Shown here one piece after another: positions 1 through 8,471 of a DNA stretch of 29,529 nt. The notes below the pieces were generated by a model. It was not told the DNA's origin and ran no database searches. It worked only from the letters and a program-made list of their open reading frames with translations. A program made the translations under genes and the position numbers. Position 1 is the first letter of the stretch; every line of letters begins with the position of its first letter. Origin of the DNA: a virus; IMG/VR virus record IMGVR_UViG_3300013132_000186, positions 1-29,529 of that record. One strand, given 5' to 3'.

Positions 1-1272
1 AGGATAGTTTTTAGTGTAAGATCCACCACCCCAATTTTTAAGCTCTGTCATATCTACTATACGATTTAAATATAAAGACACAGTAACTGAAGTATTTCCT
101 CCTAATAGGTTTGCAGGATCTTTGCTATTTAACATCCAGTCAATTGAGGTATTAGTTGTAGTGCCGTACTCTATGGCGGTGGGATTATAAGTAAATTTAA
201 ATCCCCAAATAGGTTGCTTACCCGTTTTATCTTTTTTATTAAGAGCTTTTGCGCCATCAGTAGATTGATATATTTTTCCTAGACGATTGTTTCTATTAGA
301 CAATGCTTCTTGTACATCTACAACAGAAGTAATAATTCGACCATTGCTATTTAATTGCTCTCTAGTTCGTTCTCCATGAGCAACACTTCTAGTGACATAG
401 TGATTAGGTGGGTTATATCTAACCTTATCTAGATTGGGTGGTGGAAGCACAGCGGTGTCTGGGACATCTGGGTCGTCATTAGAAAAACACTCTTGCGCTT
501 TTAACCTAATTACTTGTTTTCTACCAACTTCATAGTGATTGATTTTGTCTGGATTAGGTCCGCCATCTTTTCCAATATACTTTTGACTAACAAATGATCC
601 ATCTAACGCGTATGTTTTTACATAAACGTGTCTGCCATCTGACTTATCTTTAAGAACTAGCGCTACCCATCTGTTAGGTTTTGCACAGGTGTCACGAGTA
701 ATAAGATCTTGTAGACTACCAACAGCAGCCTCATCTTTTATGTTTTGAGGTACTTGTGAAGCAACATTGCCTTGAGTAAAAGTAATTGTTTTTGGTAAGC
801 CAGGTATTCCAGTTGCAGGAAAAATTTCTTTAGACACTGAACTATTATTTTCATCACTGTTGGGCTTTAATGTAACTAAAAATTTGGGGGTAAAAGTAAA
901 CCCAGATGTTTTTCCGTGAAATCCTACGATAAATAAGTTTTTATCTGAAAATAATAAATTTCCTTCGTTCGTGGTAACAATTGTGCCGATAGTTACGGCA
1001 TTAGCAACAGAATCTCTATAACTTTGTGGTATTGTTACTGAAACATTATTGTCATTTAATATTTGTGGTACTCCGGACACCAGTTTGTACGCACGAATAT
1101 AGTATTTTACTTCATGCTTTAAATTTACTCTTTTAGATGGACTACTTATTGCAACATACCCGTCTTCTGGGCTGCTGCCACCGGTTCCAATTTCTTCTTT
1201 TGTAACAACAGTCCAGTAATATAGGGATGAGGCATTTTGTACGGTTAAGTCATCTTCATATTTATATGCCAT
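1..1272 (-). CDS. Baseplate or tail-tip structural protein, partial (C-terminus beyond the left edge)
   Basis: The reading frame is open for all 424 codons from an ATG at 1272 to the edge of the window. The ATG overlaps the tape measure stop codon by one base (TAATG), so the two are translationally coupled. The N-terminal part has beta-rich, fibronectin-III-like stretches (KHEVKYYIRAYKL near residues 53-65). The last visible part (residues about 360-405) contains WGFKFTYNPTAIEYG, the F-x-F-x-YNP-x-x-I pattern seen in contractile-tail baseplate proteins next to the tape measure, some of which carry LysM-like domains. Gene order (sheath, tube, chaperone, tape measure, then this) also points to the baseplate. 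I do not see a catalytic motif. The exact family is uncertain; the coding call is sure. Confidence 0.8.
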   Translation of the reverse strand, partial: MAYKYEDDLTVQNASSLYYWTVVTKEEIGTGGSSPEDGYVAISSPSKRVNLKHEVKYYIRAYKLVSGVPQILNDNNVSVTIPQSYRDSVANAVTIGTIVTTNEGNLLFSDKNLFIVGFHGKTSGFTFTPKFLVTLKPNSDENNSSVSKEIFPATGIPGLPKTITFTQGNVASQVPQNIKDEAAVGSLQDLITRDTCAKPNRWVALVLKDKSDGRHVYVKTYALDGSFVSQKYIGKDGGPNPDKINHYEVGRKQVIRLKAQECFSNDDPDVPDTAVLPPPNLDKVRYNPPNHYVTRSVAHGERTREQLNSNGRIITSVVDVQEALSNRNNRLGKIYQSTDGAKALNKKDKTGKQPIWGFKFTYNPTAIEYGTTTNTSIDWMLNSKDPANLLGGNTSVTVSLYLNRIVDMTELKNWGGGSYTKNYP

Positions 1273-4200
1273 TAGTAACTACCAATTCCTTCCCCATACT
1301 TAAGTTTTTGTTCTAATCTTCTTAACACATCGTCTGCTAATTTATTAGCCTCAGATACAGATGCTCTTGCAATTTGAACATTCATATTTACCGAAACATT
1401 TACCTTTGAGTTAGAGTTTAAAGTAGCATTTCCTCGCATAACGGCGGTGCTAGAACCTCCAGTTTCTGTGGAAGAAAGTCCAGCAGACCCCATACCATCG
1501 CCGCCACCCATGCCAGTTTTCTTTGCTACAGTCTCTGCATCGTCTAAGAACTTAGTAAAAGCACCGGTGTTATAAGCTTCCCAAGGTTTCCAGTTAGTTC
1601 CTTTTTTACTTTTTACCCAAGCAGATTGGATATTGTAACGTGGGTCACGAAGACGAGTAGCATCTCTATAGGGATCGTTGTATGCTCTCCAATCTTTTAA
1701 AGAACGGATCTGAAAAATCCCATAACTGTTTCCCCATTTTTTATTTGCTAAATGCTCGTCTCCCACAGCTCCCGGTCTTCCACCAGATTCTGCTAAAGCT
1801 ACTGCAAAGGCTGTTTTTAAAGAATCTCCTCTAAAGCCTCCTTCATAAAGCATTTTCATAAGAGCAGATCGACTTCCTCCAGCTATTCCTGGAGGAGTTT
1901 CATCATACGAAGTATTAAAGTTATCCTTATATTTTTTACTATTAACGTTTATCCCACTAACCATTCTTCCAAGATTTACTGGTCCTCCACTAAACATCCG
2001 CAATAGTTCAGAAATAGAGGGGCTTCTTAGTTTTTTAGATACTGGCAGGGATGAGTCACTGTCTAGTGAGGAAGTAGAGCTGGAAGTCTTAATGTCATTA
2101 TTAATTCCAAAAACTCTGCCCGCCATGTTTTTTAAACCACTAAATGCTTTTCCAGCAATGTGTTTTATAAATGAAAATGCTCTTCCAAATAGTCCTTTAG
2201 GATCTTGACGTCCTTGAGCACCAACACCGCCGTGATCTCTGATTTCAAAGTGAAGGTGTGGACCAGTAGAGCTTCCTGCTCCTGGAGCACCTCTTTTACC
2301 GCCAGACTTAGCAATTTCTTGACCTTGTTTTACTTTTTGTCCTTTAGAAACAAGTATCTTACTTAGGTGAGCATACAAAGTTGATTTTTTTGCGTGTTTT
2401 ATAATTACATAATAGCCATATTGACGATGAGTTCCAGTTTCACTTACAATACCATCTGCAGCTGCAGCTACAGGGTTGCCTACACCAACTGCGTAGTCAA
2501 TACCGGTGTGATTAGAGCTAATGCCCGGATTTCTTTTTGCTGCATCTGGACGAGGTCCAAAAGGAGAACTTACTGGAGTACCTTTAGGCACAGGCGGTTG
2601 AAATACTTTTCCGGTAGCTCCACCGTCTCCACCAATGCCATGAGAACAACCCATGTGGCCATGAGCGCAATCTCCGCCACCCATTCCTCCGCCTAATAGC
2701 GTTTGTCCAAGACCAATACCCGTACCTATAAGGGCACCAATACCTGTTCCAAGACCAGGAATAAAGCTTCCTACAGCGGCTCCCGTAAGAGCCATGCTAC
2801 CTATGTTGGCAGCTGCTCTACCGGCAGTACGAACATTAGGGTTGACTTTATCTCCAAATAATGCGTCTAATGCTTCTGTACCTAAAGTGGCCGCAATAGC
2901 GCCGATTGTGAGTTTACCCTTTGAAGACTTTATTAATTTTAATAAGGCTGCTCGTTTAGATAGTGCAGCTGCACCAGTAGCAGCAGTTCCAGCTCCAACA
3001 GCAGCTGCTGTTCCAGCGCCCATAGTTGCTGCTGTTCCGCCTGCAGCTAAAGCACCTGTTCCCATAAGCCCTTTAGCGCCACCAACACCAAGCATTCTTG
3101 CAGTTAATCCTAGCTGCAGTGCGCTAGCGCCTGCACCCATGGCCATACCGCCTAAGCTTGATAAAGTTGCTCCCGTATTTCCAGCCCCAGGCATAGTTTG
3201 TAAAATACCTTTTAGGGTCATTAATCCATCATTGACTGGACCTAATATGTCAGCCATAGTGCTAAACGCATCGTTGACGGATGCCGTAGTACGAAGACCT
3301 ACGTTGTATCCACCCACTAAACCAGCTTCTGTTGATTCAAGCTTACGGGCCTCAGACGTGTTGTATCGGAACTGAGATCTTATTGGGCTTTCTTTACCAA
3401 CACCCATAAGATCAAGAGCTCGGTTAGGGTTAGACAAATCTTTTTTACTTAGGGCGCTTCCCTTACTTGCCCTAGCAATTATTCCCATTTGCAATTGACG
3501 CATTAATTCTGGATCCCCACCAGTTAGTTGCATTAAAGTTGCATAACCCCTAGATCCAGGGTTAAGAACCATCATTGCTTGTTCTTTAGTTATGGAGCGT
3601 GCGCCATATAAAAAGCGATAAGCTTGATTTATTAATTGATTAGGAGCTACTAGGTTTCCCTCTCTGTCACGAGCACGAATGCCGCCTCGCAAAAAAGTCA
3701 TTGCATTTATTCCAGCAAATGCTCCAGCAACTTGTTCGTTAGAGGAACCGGTTATTGCCGACATACCCCCAAGTTGTTGCATTATTCGCCTAGAGCCTAG
3801 GGTATTGGCTAAATATCCGCCTTGATAAGCTAGCGTTGCTGCAGCAGCTGTAGGACCGTATGCGCTAGTTGCGCCGCCACCTACTAAACGATTAGATTGA
3901 GAAATTAAGCTTGTAGCGCCCATTCCGCTGAGTCCAGCCACGGAATCTGCGTACATTCTTTGAGTTACTGCCGCCATAGTATTTGGCGCCATACTCATAC
4001 CTATTGCTGCAGTTCCAGCTGCAACTACTCCAAGACCTACGCCAATCTGTTGGTTGCGGGTCCCACTTCCAAAACTACCAAGACCTAAAGTTTGACCGCC
4101 AACGCCACCTTTTCCACCGTTAGAAATTTTGTTTACATACTCAGCAGCTTGTTTTAAATTTTTATTTATTTTATCGGTGTGTGCGACAAGTTTAAGCAGC

Positions 4201-4304
4201 CCAGTATCACCTTTAGACAATACTTTTTCCAGGATACCTGGCATTTGTCCAAAAGTGTTGTCGGTAGCACCGACCAAGTTTTGTCCACCGGGTGGGACTG
4301 CCAT
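1272..4304 (-). CDS. Tape measure protein with M23 peptidase and lytic transglycosylase domains
   Basis: The 1010-residue protein lies directly after the chaperone region, where a contractile-tail phage keeps its tape measure. Residues 85-120 and 380-540 are long hydrophobic Gly/Ala-rich helices typical of tape measures. Residues about 565-705 form an M23 (LytM-type) zinc metallopeptidase: NHTGID gives H599 and D603, YAHL gives H646, PHLHFE gives H683 and H685, so the metal set looks complete. Residues about 815-930 resemble a lytic transglycosylase fold, with E839 in ALAESGG as the likely acid and NSYGIFQI as the conserved strand. Together they would open host peptidoglycan during DNA entry. 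A short Cys/His cluster (CAHGHMGCSHG, residues 546-556) sits just before the peptidase. The C-terminal tail ends in a charged helix. The start is ATG after GGCGGTGA. Confidence 0.95.
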   Translation of the reverse strand: MAVPPGGQNLVGATDNTFGQMPGILEKVLSKGDTGLLKLVAHTDKINKNLKQAAEYVNKISNGGKGGVGGQTLGLGSFGSGTRNQQIGVGLGVVAAGTAAIGMSMAPNTMAAVTQRMYADSVAGLSGMGATSLISQSNRLVGGGATSAYGPTAAAATLAYQGGYLANTLGSRRIMQQLGGMSAITGSSNEQVAGAFAGINAMTFLRGGIRARDREGNLVAPNQLINQAYRFLYGARSITKEQAMMVLNPGSRGYATLMQLTGGDPELMRQLQMGIIARASKGSALSKKDLSNPNRALDLMGVGKESPIRSQFRYNTSEARKLESTEAGLVGGYNVGLRTTASVNDAFSTMADILGPVNDGLMTLKGILQTMPGAGNTGATLSSLGGMAMGAGASALQLGLTARMLGVGGAKGLMGTGALAAGGTAATMGAGTAAAVGAGTAATGAAALSKRAALLKLIKSSKGKLTIGAIAATLGTEALDALFGDKVNPNVRTAGRAAANIGSMALTGAAVGSFIPGLGTGIGALIGTGIGLGQTLLGGGMGGGDCAHGHMGCSHGIGGDGGATGKVFQPPVPKGTPVSSPFGPRPDAAKRNPGISSNHTGIDYAVGVGNPVAAAADGIVSETGTHRQYGYYVIIKHAKKSTLYAHLSKILVSKGQKVKQGQEIAKSGGKRGAPGAGSSTGPHLHFEIRDHGGVGAQGRQDPKGLFGRAFSFIKHIAGKAFSGLKNMAGRVFGINNDIKTSSSTSSLDSDSSLPVSKKLRSPSISELLRMFSGGPVNLGRMVSGINVNSKKYKDNFNTSYDETPPGIAGGSRSALMKMLYEGGFRGDSLKTAFAVALAESGGRPGAVGDEHLANKKWGNSYGIFQIRSLKDWRAYNDPYRDATRLRDPRYNIQSAWVKSKKGTNWKPWEAYNTGAFTKFLDDAETVAKKTGMGGGDGMGSAGLSSTETGGSSTAVMRGNATLNSNSKVNVSVNMNVQIARASVSEANKLADDVLRRLEQKLKYGEGIGSY

Positions 4305-4453
4305 TACTTCACCGCCTTAGGCCTATTAATTGCTTTAGTTAACCAAATCATTCTTTCCCTAAAAGATAGGGACTTGATGTCCTGTAAAGTCCATCCTGGA
4401 TAATAGTGCGCTAGTAAACTATACGCTTCTATAACCAGCTCGTAACTTGTCTC
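4304..4453 (-). CDS. Third segment of the tail assembly chaperone region, no normal start codon
   Basis: About 49 codons from GAG at 4453 to TAA at 4306-4304 encode a protein-like sequence (YELVIEAYSLLAHYYPGW, then a short helix containing FRERMIWL). The stop overlaps the tape measure ATG (TAATG). The frame has no ATG, GTG or TTG close to the start of the coding-like part; a TGA closes it upstream at about 4475. It starts exactly where the -1 chaperone frame stops (TGA at 4454-4452), at CGAGAGTGAGAC. Translation could pass from that frame by a +1 shift at GAG-TGA or by a -2 slip on GAGAG, or start at a rare codon. A sequencing indel is the other explanation. Helical segments like this follow chaperones in other contractile-tail phages, which favours a real product. 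Confidence 0.5.
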   Translation of the reverse strand, partial: ETSYELVIEAYSLLAHYYPGWTLQDIKSLSFRERMIWLTKAINRPKAVK

Positions 4454-4655
4454 ACTCTCGAAACAAATCTGCCAGGGTCAGTGGCAGTGATACCTCCGAA
4501 TCGCAAGAGGAGCAAGTTTTTTTGATTTCACTAAGTTGTGGGCCTGGGTTGCGGTCTGTTATATGCTTTATTAGATCTCTACGATCTTTTAAGCTTAAAT
4601 CCTTAATTTGTTGAACATTTAAATAGGCATTCCATTGATAGATTCGACACAGCTC
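4452..4655 (-). CDS. Frameshift extension of the tail assembly chaperone (-1 frame)
   Basis: After a -1 slip at the heptamer 4661-4655, the ribosome reads 67 more codons to TGA at 4454-4452, giving a 272-residue product. The segment is clearly protein-like: a charged helix (IKDLSLKDRRDLIKHI), the motif NPGPQLSEI, a CSSC pair, and the ending LADLFRE. The CSSC pair matches the CPDC pair (near residue 140) in the unshifted part, suggesting a zinc-knuckle-like site completed only in the long product. No start codon opens this frame independently just upstream, so frameshifting is the simplest route. This matches the known logic of tail chaperones (lambda gpG/gpGT, P2 gpE/E'), where a minor fusion product binds the tape measure. 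Confidence 0.8.
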   Translation of the reverse strand, partial: ELCRIYQWNAYLNVQQIKDLSLKDRRDLIKHITDRNPGPQLSEIKKTCSSCDSEVSLPLTLADLFRE

Positions 4656-5269
4656 TTTAAAAGAATAGTGTCTAGTTCAGCTGCATTTTTGTTAGTTGCA
4701 TTAACTAGTGCTTTTTGAGCACCGCCAGTTGGTAAATTTATTTTTACCTTTCCAACTTTGCAATCAACTATCAATGACCTATCTTCTTCTTTTTCTAACT
4801 TTTTAATTTTTACATCGGATGTGAGATCAATCTTAAAAGTTTGATCTTCTCCACAATCGGGACATACAGGACCAATAGTCACTTCTGGACCAAATGTGGC
4901 AACTCTAATAGCTAAAAGTAGTGCTTCTCTGTCTCCAGCTAAAAGAGCATCTAATGTTTCTTTATCGGCTGGTTTATCGCCAATTTTTATTGTTGCTCTT
5001 TCTAGTATGGATAATAGAGCTTTTCCAGGATCACCAATTCGAGCAATTATTTCTTCGTCAGTTCCTGTTAGTTCTCGTATTTCTGCGGTAGTTATGACCC
5101 CTTCAAAAGGATCAGTTAAGCCACCAGGTAGTTCTACCTGAGTATCAGGAGGTAACGGAGTTTCAACCTTAGGGGCTGGTGCCGCTACCTCCTGCTCAGA
5201 AAGTGCTTGTGCTGCTAGTTTATTAGCTAGAGCAGGGTTGTTTGTTGCGCTGATAGTTTCTGTAGACAT
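4619..5269 (-). CDS. Tail assembly chaperone, unshifted form (T4 gp26-like)
   Basis: The 216-residue protein lies between tube and tape measure, the usual place of the chaperone. It has a low-complexity Ala/Pro/Glu N-terminus (residues 1-55), then a helical domain with TAEIRELTGTDEEII that resembles the T4 baseplate gp26 family (Pfam T4_baseplate), then a CPDCGED pair near residue 140 and a beta-rich segment. A canonical slippery heptamer lies 11 codons before its stop, so it probably makes both this form and a longer one. The start is ATG with AAAGGT upstream. The role, keeping the tape measure soluble while the tube polymerises, is inferred from position and from the frameshift. Confidence 0.85.
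   Translation of the reverse strand: MSTETISATNNPALANKLAAQALSEQEVAAPAPKVETPLPPDTQVELPGGLTDPFEGVITTAEIRELTGTDEEIIARIGDPGKALLSILERATIKIGDKPADKETLDALLAGDREALLLAIRVATFGPEVTIGPVCPDCGEDQTFKIDLTSDVKIKKLEKEEDRSLIVDCKVGKVKINLPTGGAQKALVNATNKNAAELDTILLKSCVESINGMPI
4655..4661 (-). promoter_or_regulatory. Programmed -1 ribosomal frameshift site (TTTAAAG)
   Basis: On the minus strand the bases read T TTA AAG, an exact X XXY YYZ heptamer, and the spacing matches the chaperone's zero frame (codons TTA at 4660-4658 and AAG at 4657-4655). Slipping back one base gives TTT AAA and opens the 67-codon extension. The zero-frame stop follows 33 bases later. I did not find an obvious strong stem-loop downstream, so the shift efficiency cannot be judged. 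Confidence 0.75.
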
Positions 5270-5292
5270 TTAGTTTACCTTTTCGTTAGTTA

Positions 5293-5928
5293 TTAAAGAG
5301 CTGAGATTACTGTGTTGTCAAGCTTCTGTGCTGAACCTGCTTGTGTATAGTTACGAGCAAAGGTTACGTCAAAGCCTTCATGTACTAGAGTAAGTTCTTC
5401 AACCATTAGTGTGCTAGCTCCGGCGTCCAAGTTGCTGTAAGACAATGAAGTAATCCAGCAGTTGTGTACACGGAAACGCATAGATGCGTGATCTGTGTGT
5501 GGGCCTTCGGAAGCAGATCCATTTAATCCAACTAATCCAGCTGGATTTGGGTGGCTAAGCACTGCGATATCAAGGTCGCAGCGGAAGTCCGCACCAACTC
5601 CACTGGTTGCATTTGGGGTTAGCACTGAAAATAGGCGGCGCATCCAACGAGCATGAGCGTCATTTCCAAGCATTACGCCCTTTGAAAGAGTAATCGGGGT
5701 AAATGAGCTCTGACCAGGAATCTGGTGAAAGTTGGTGTTGTAGCCGCCTTCGCGGTATGCAATTGATTCAGTAGTGACGCTTAGGCCGGAAAGAGATACG
5801 AAGCCCATCTTTCCGAAAGAAGATCCCCACTTACCGTCGTCGCTCTGTTGATAAAACTCGACAACGAACTTAAAATTACGGACCGGATCCGTTTGGATAG
5901 TACTAAGTGTATGTCTAGGTTCAGTCAT
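5293..5928 (-). CDS. Tail tube protein (T4 gp19-like)
   Basis: The 211-residue protein follows the sheath gene. It begins with the pattern DPVRNFKFVVEF and continues with MGFVSLSGLSVTTESIAYREGG, the signature of gp19-type tube proteins, in which the tube subunit loops follow a first strand of the form F-x-V-E. The later part (residues about 70-110) has the ITLSKGVMLG strand and an amphipathic helix (HARWMRRLFSVL). Subunits stack as hexamers to make the rigid tube inside the sheath. The length fits, though it is somewhat longer than T4 gp19, owing to an extra loop near residues 110-150. The start is ATG behind AAGGAGATAAATAAAA. Confidence 0.93.
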   Translation of the reverse strand: MTEPRHTLSTIQTDPVRNFKFVVEFYQQSDDGKWGSSFGKMGFVSLSGLSVTTESIAYREGGYNTNFHQIPGQSSFTPITLSKGVMLGNDAHARWMRRLFSVLTPNATSGVGADFRCDLDIAVLSHPNPAGLVGLNGSASEGPHTDHASMRFRVHNCWITSLSYSNLDAGASTLMVEELTLVHEGFDVTFARNYTQAGSAQKLDNTVISAL

Positions 5929-5942
5929 TTTTATTTATCTCC

Positions 5943-7502
5943 TTAAGCCGTAGCTGTTCCGGTAATCTGACCAAGTTTGATTACAACAAACTCAGCAGGG
6001 AACTCAAGAGCAACGCCAACTTCAATGTTGACACGGCCATTTTGAATGTCTGCTTGGCTTGTTGTACTTGCATCTACCTTTACGTAGTAAGCCTTATCTG
6101 GGCTTGCTCCACGTAAACCACCTTGTTGCCAATAACCTCTTAAGAAAGAGCCTAAAGCAACACGGATTCGAGACCATAGACGTTCGCTATTGTTCTCAAA
6201 TATTGCAAAAGAGCTTCGATCAGTTAGCTCTTTCTTTATGTAGACTAGTGATCTACGTACATTTATGTAGCGATCACCTGGGGTGTTGTTAAGTGTGCGA
6301 CCACCCATAACAACAATTCCATTTCCTGGCACTGGGCGAATTGCATTAATTGGCGCAGTTCCAGTATTAAGAGAATCTAGTTCAGCATTTGTTAGTTGAC
6401 GTTCGGTAGCAACTGCTAACGCTACTCTGTTTGTAAGACCAGCTGGAGTCTTAAATACACCACGAGAAGCGTCTGTAGCTAAGAATTGACCCATCATTGC
6501 TGCTGCAGGAGCTTGAGTTCTAGTAGCTCCTCCGCTTGCACGCAAAGTGTCAGGGATAACAAGCCATGGATAATAAACCGCAGCGCATCCTCCATCTGAG
6601 TCCGGAGCCGCAGCCTTTACATCTGCAATAAAGGTTTTAGCTTCATTGACTGTCTGACCTGTTGGAACATCAACTATAGCGAACGCGTCTCCACGTAGTT
6701 CGCAATAATTAATTAAATCTCCATAAATATTTACAGCAAGAGTGCGCTCTTGAGTAGTTCCAGCAGGAGTATAAATGTATGCAGCTGCAGGAATTGTAAA
6801 TAGAAGTGGATTTTGGATAGCATCAAATGTGGTTAGCGCATCTGAGTAATTAGTACGAGTTGGAGCTGCTCCATTTGCACCGTCGCTTAGATCTTTCAAG
6901 CCATCAATTTCTGGCATATCATCTGGGGAAACAGACGCTGAATTTAGATCTGCAGCACGTATGTAAGCTGAGGAGGCGTTAATTACGGATACTACATATC
7001 TAGGATCTGTAGAATTCATACTTAGATCAGTAAACTGCTCTAATACATTTGAATTTGCAGCGCTTGTAATTGGAGCGCCATACACAGCTAAAGTAAAGCG
7101 AGTATCTGTTCCGGCTGCTAATACTTCTACAGAAAGATCATTTCCCCAAGCTCCTGGGCTTGCTGCAGAAATAGAAAGGGTGTTAAGAGCAGCTTGAGCA
7201 CGGTCAGTTAATATTACTGATGCTGAAGCTGAGGAGCTTCCTACAACTCGCTTTACGTATAGCTGACGGCCACCGTTAGCAAAAAAGTTATAGGCTGCCC
7301 ATGTGGTTGGATATGCGTCTTCAAGAGATCCAAAAGTTTTTACGAACTGTGTCCAAGAGTTAAGAAGCACTGGTTGATTAACAGGTCCACTAGATAGAGC
7401 GCCTACCAGGGCTCCAGCTGCAGTTCCTACATCCGCTAGTGCGACTTCTTGAGGAAGTTCGACTTCTTGGATAAAGACGCCTGGTCTACTGTATGTAGCC
7501 AT
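5943..7502 (-). CDS. Contractile tail sheath protein
   Basis: The 519-residue protein starts with SRPGVFIQEVELP, the classical N-terminus of phage tail sheath subunits, followed by a Gly/Ala-rich strand and FFANGGRQLYVKRVVG. The C-terminal part carries the conserved polymerisation region (PINAIRPVPGNGIVVMGGRT, then YINVRRSLVYIKKELT and a final beta strand VGVALEFPAEFVVIKLGQ). The ends of the protein fit the handshake strands that link neighbouring subunits. The length is usual for compact sheaths. The start is ATG behind AAGGAG. It is followed 14 bases later by the tube gene, as in most myoviruses. Confidence 0.97.
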   Translation of the reverse strand: MATYSRPGVFIQEVELPQEVALADVGTAAGALVGALSSGPVNQPVLLNSWTQFVKTFGSLEDAYPTTWAAYNFFANGGRQLYVKRVVGSSSASASVILTDRAQAALNTLSISAASPGAWGNDLSVEVLAAGTDTRFTLAVYGAPITSAANSNVLEQFTDLSMNSTDPRYVVSVINASSAYIRAADLNSASVSPDDMPEIDGLKDLSDGANGAAPTRTNYSDALTTFDAIQNPLLFTIPAAAYIYTPAGTTQERTLAVNIYGDLINYCELRGDAFAIVDVPTGQTVNEAKTFIADVKAAAPDSDGGCAAVYYPWLVIPDTLRASGGATRTQAPAAAMMGQFLATDASRGVFKTPAGLTNRVALAVATERQLTNAELDSLNTGTAPINAIRPVPGNGIVVMGGRTLNNTPGDRYINVRRSLVYIKKELTDRSSFAIFENNSERLWSRIRVALGSFLRGYWQQGGLRGASPDKAYYVKVDASTTSQADIQNGRVNIEVGVALEFPAEFVVIKLGQITGTATA

Positions 7503-7548
7503 TCGATTTTACTCCTTAATAGTTAGGTTTTTACGAGGGGTTCCGAGT

Positions 7549-8148
7549 TTATATTTCGATTGGTTCAAAGTCTGTAAATTGCGGGGCTAGTGTTATGTTT
7601 GGTGGCGTTAGCACTTGATAGATCTGATCCAATTCCTCTTGTAGGAATTCAGAACTGATCTGTACGTTATAGACATTACTAAACAGTCTTTTATCCTGTT
7701 CGGTAGTGTCTCTTTTTACGAACCCCAGCATATCTACCCTGCGTACAGTGCCATCTTCAGGGATCTCTAGAAGTCCGAATCTAAGTGGAAGTCTTCCTGG
7801 AGAAAACAGGGCATTTATAATTTGCCTGTCATGTCTAGGTTGACGTGAGTAAGTTGTTACCTGATAGTCTAAATTTACAGGTATCGGGTACCAACCTTCG
7901 TACTGTTCTTCTGGATTAGTTCCTTCTGGTGCGTAGACAAAGGGAACATATCCACGGTGTGCTCTATCAAAAGCTTCTGATACGCCCACCAATTCTATAG
8001 TAATATATGGGTAGCTTTGAGCTCTGATTTCTGTATCTGGCTGACCGAACCAAACCCCCACTGGTCTATTGGAGTTTCCAGAGTCAGATACTGTAATTCC
8101 AGTAAGTAAGCTTTTAAGAGCTTTATCTTCATTAATTATATATGGCAT
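7549..8148 (-). CDS. Probable tail terminator (neck) protein
   Basis: The 199-residue protein lies just upstream of the sheath gene and just after a HK97 gp10-like gene, the place of the tail terminator. It is an alpha/beta protein with an N-terminal helix, a strand with SYPYITIELVGVSEAFDRA, a central strand with PVNLDYQVTTYSRQPRHD, and a helix that follows (RQIINALF). This order resembles terminator proteins of the gpU / gp15 kind, which cap the tube and sheath and bind the head. I see no motif that proves it; the call rests on position and shape. The ATG overlaps the end of the upstream gene by one base. Confidence 0.6.
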   Translation of the reverse strand: MPYIINEDKALKSLLTGITVSDSGNSNRPVGVWFGQPDTEIRAQSYPYITIELVGVSEAFDRAHRGYVPFVYAPEGTNPEEQYEGWYPIPVNLDYQVTTYSRQPRHDRQIINALFSPGRLPLRFGLLEIPEDGTVRRVDMLGFVKRDTTEQDKRLFSNVYNVQISSEFLQEELDQIYQVLTPPNITLAPQFTDFEPIEI

Positions 8149-8471
8149 TAGATTAGCCTAGTCCGCTTTAGATGCTTTCCTACTTCTTCTTGCATGCCCG
8201 TATCTCTAATGTTACGAATAAAGGTTCGCATTGCTGGAAGTGGGGGGGTTTTTTGATTGCCGTATTCCAACCCTAAAACAGATTCTTTTGCATCTTTTGG
8301 GTATTGGACGACGTACTCGCCGTCTACATATTCTATGACAAGCTTATTTGAAACTTCTGAGGGCCAGCCCATATCTAAGGCTTGCGCTCTAACTTTAGTA
8401 GTAAGGTTAGCTACTGTATCCGCGACAGCTGATGCATAGGTGGTAGTTAAGAATTTAGATAGTGCGTTCAC
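8148..8471 (-). CDS. Tail completion / HK97 gp10-like protein
   Basis: The 107-residue protein starts with GTG, overlapping the stop of the upstream small membrane protein by four bases (GTGA). An N-terminal helix (about residues 1-35) is followed by a strand (KLVIEYVDGEYVVQYP) and the segment LGLEYGNQKTPPLPAMRTFI. The E-Y/F-G ... P-x-P ... R pattern with a closing helix is typical of HK97 gp10-like neck or tail completion proteins. Position between head closure and tail terminator agrees. Function is inferred from the motif and neighbours. Confidence 0.6.
   Translation of the reverse strand: MNALSKFLTTTYASAVADTVANLTTKVRAQALDMGWPSEVSNKLVIEYVDGEYVVQYPKDAKESVLGLEYGNQKTPPLPAMRTFIRNIRDTGMQEEVGKHLKRTRLI

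Noticed and set aside
2794-3375. 193-codon plus-strand frame rich in Pro and Ala
   Set aside because: Antisense to the Gly/Ala-rich part of the tape measure; composition explains it, and there is no start signal.
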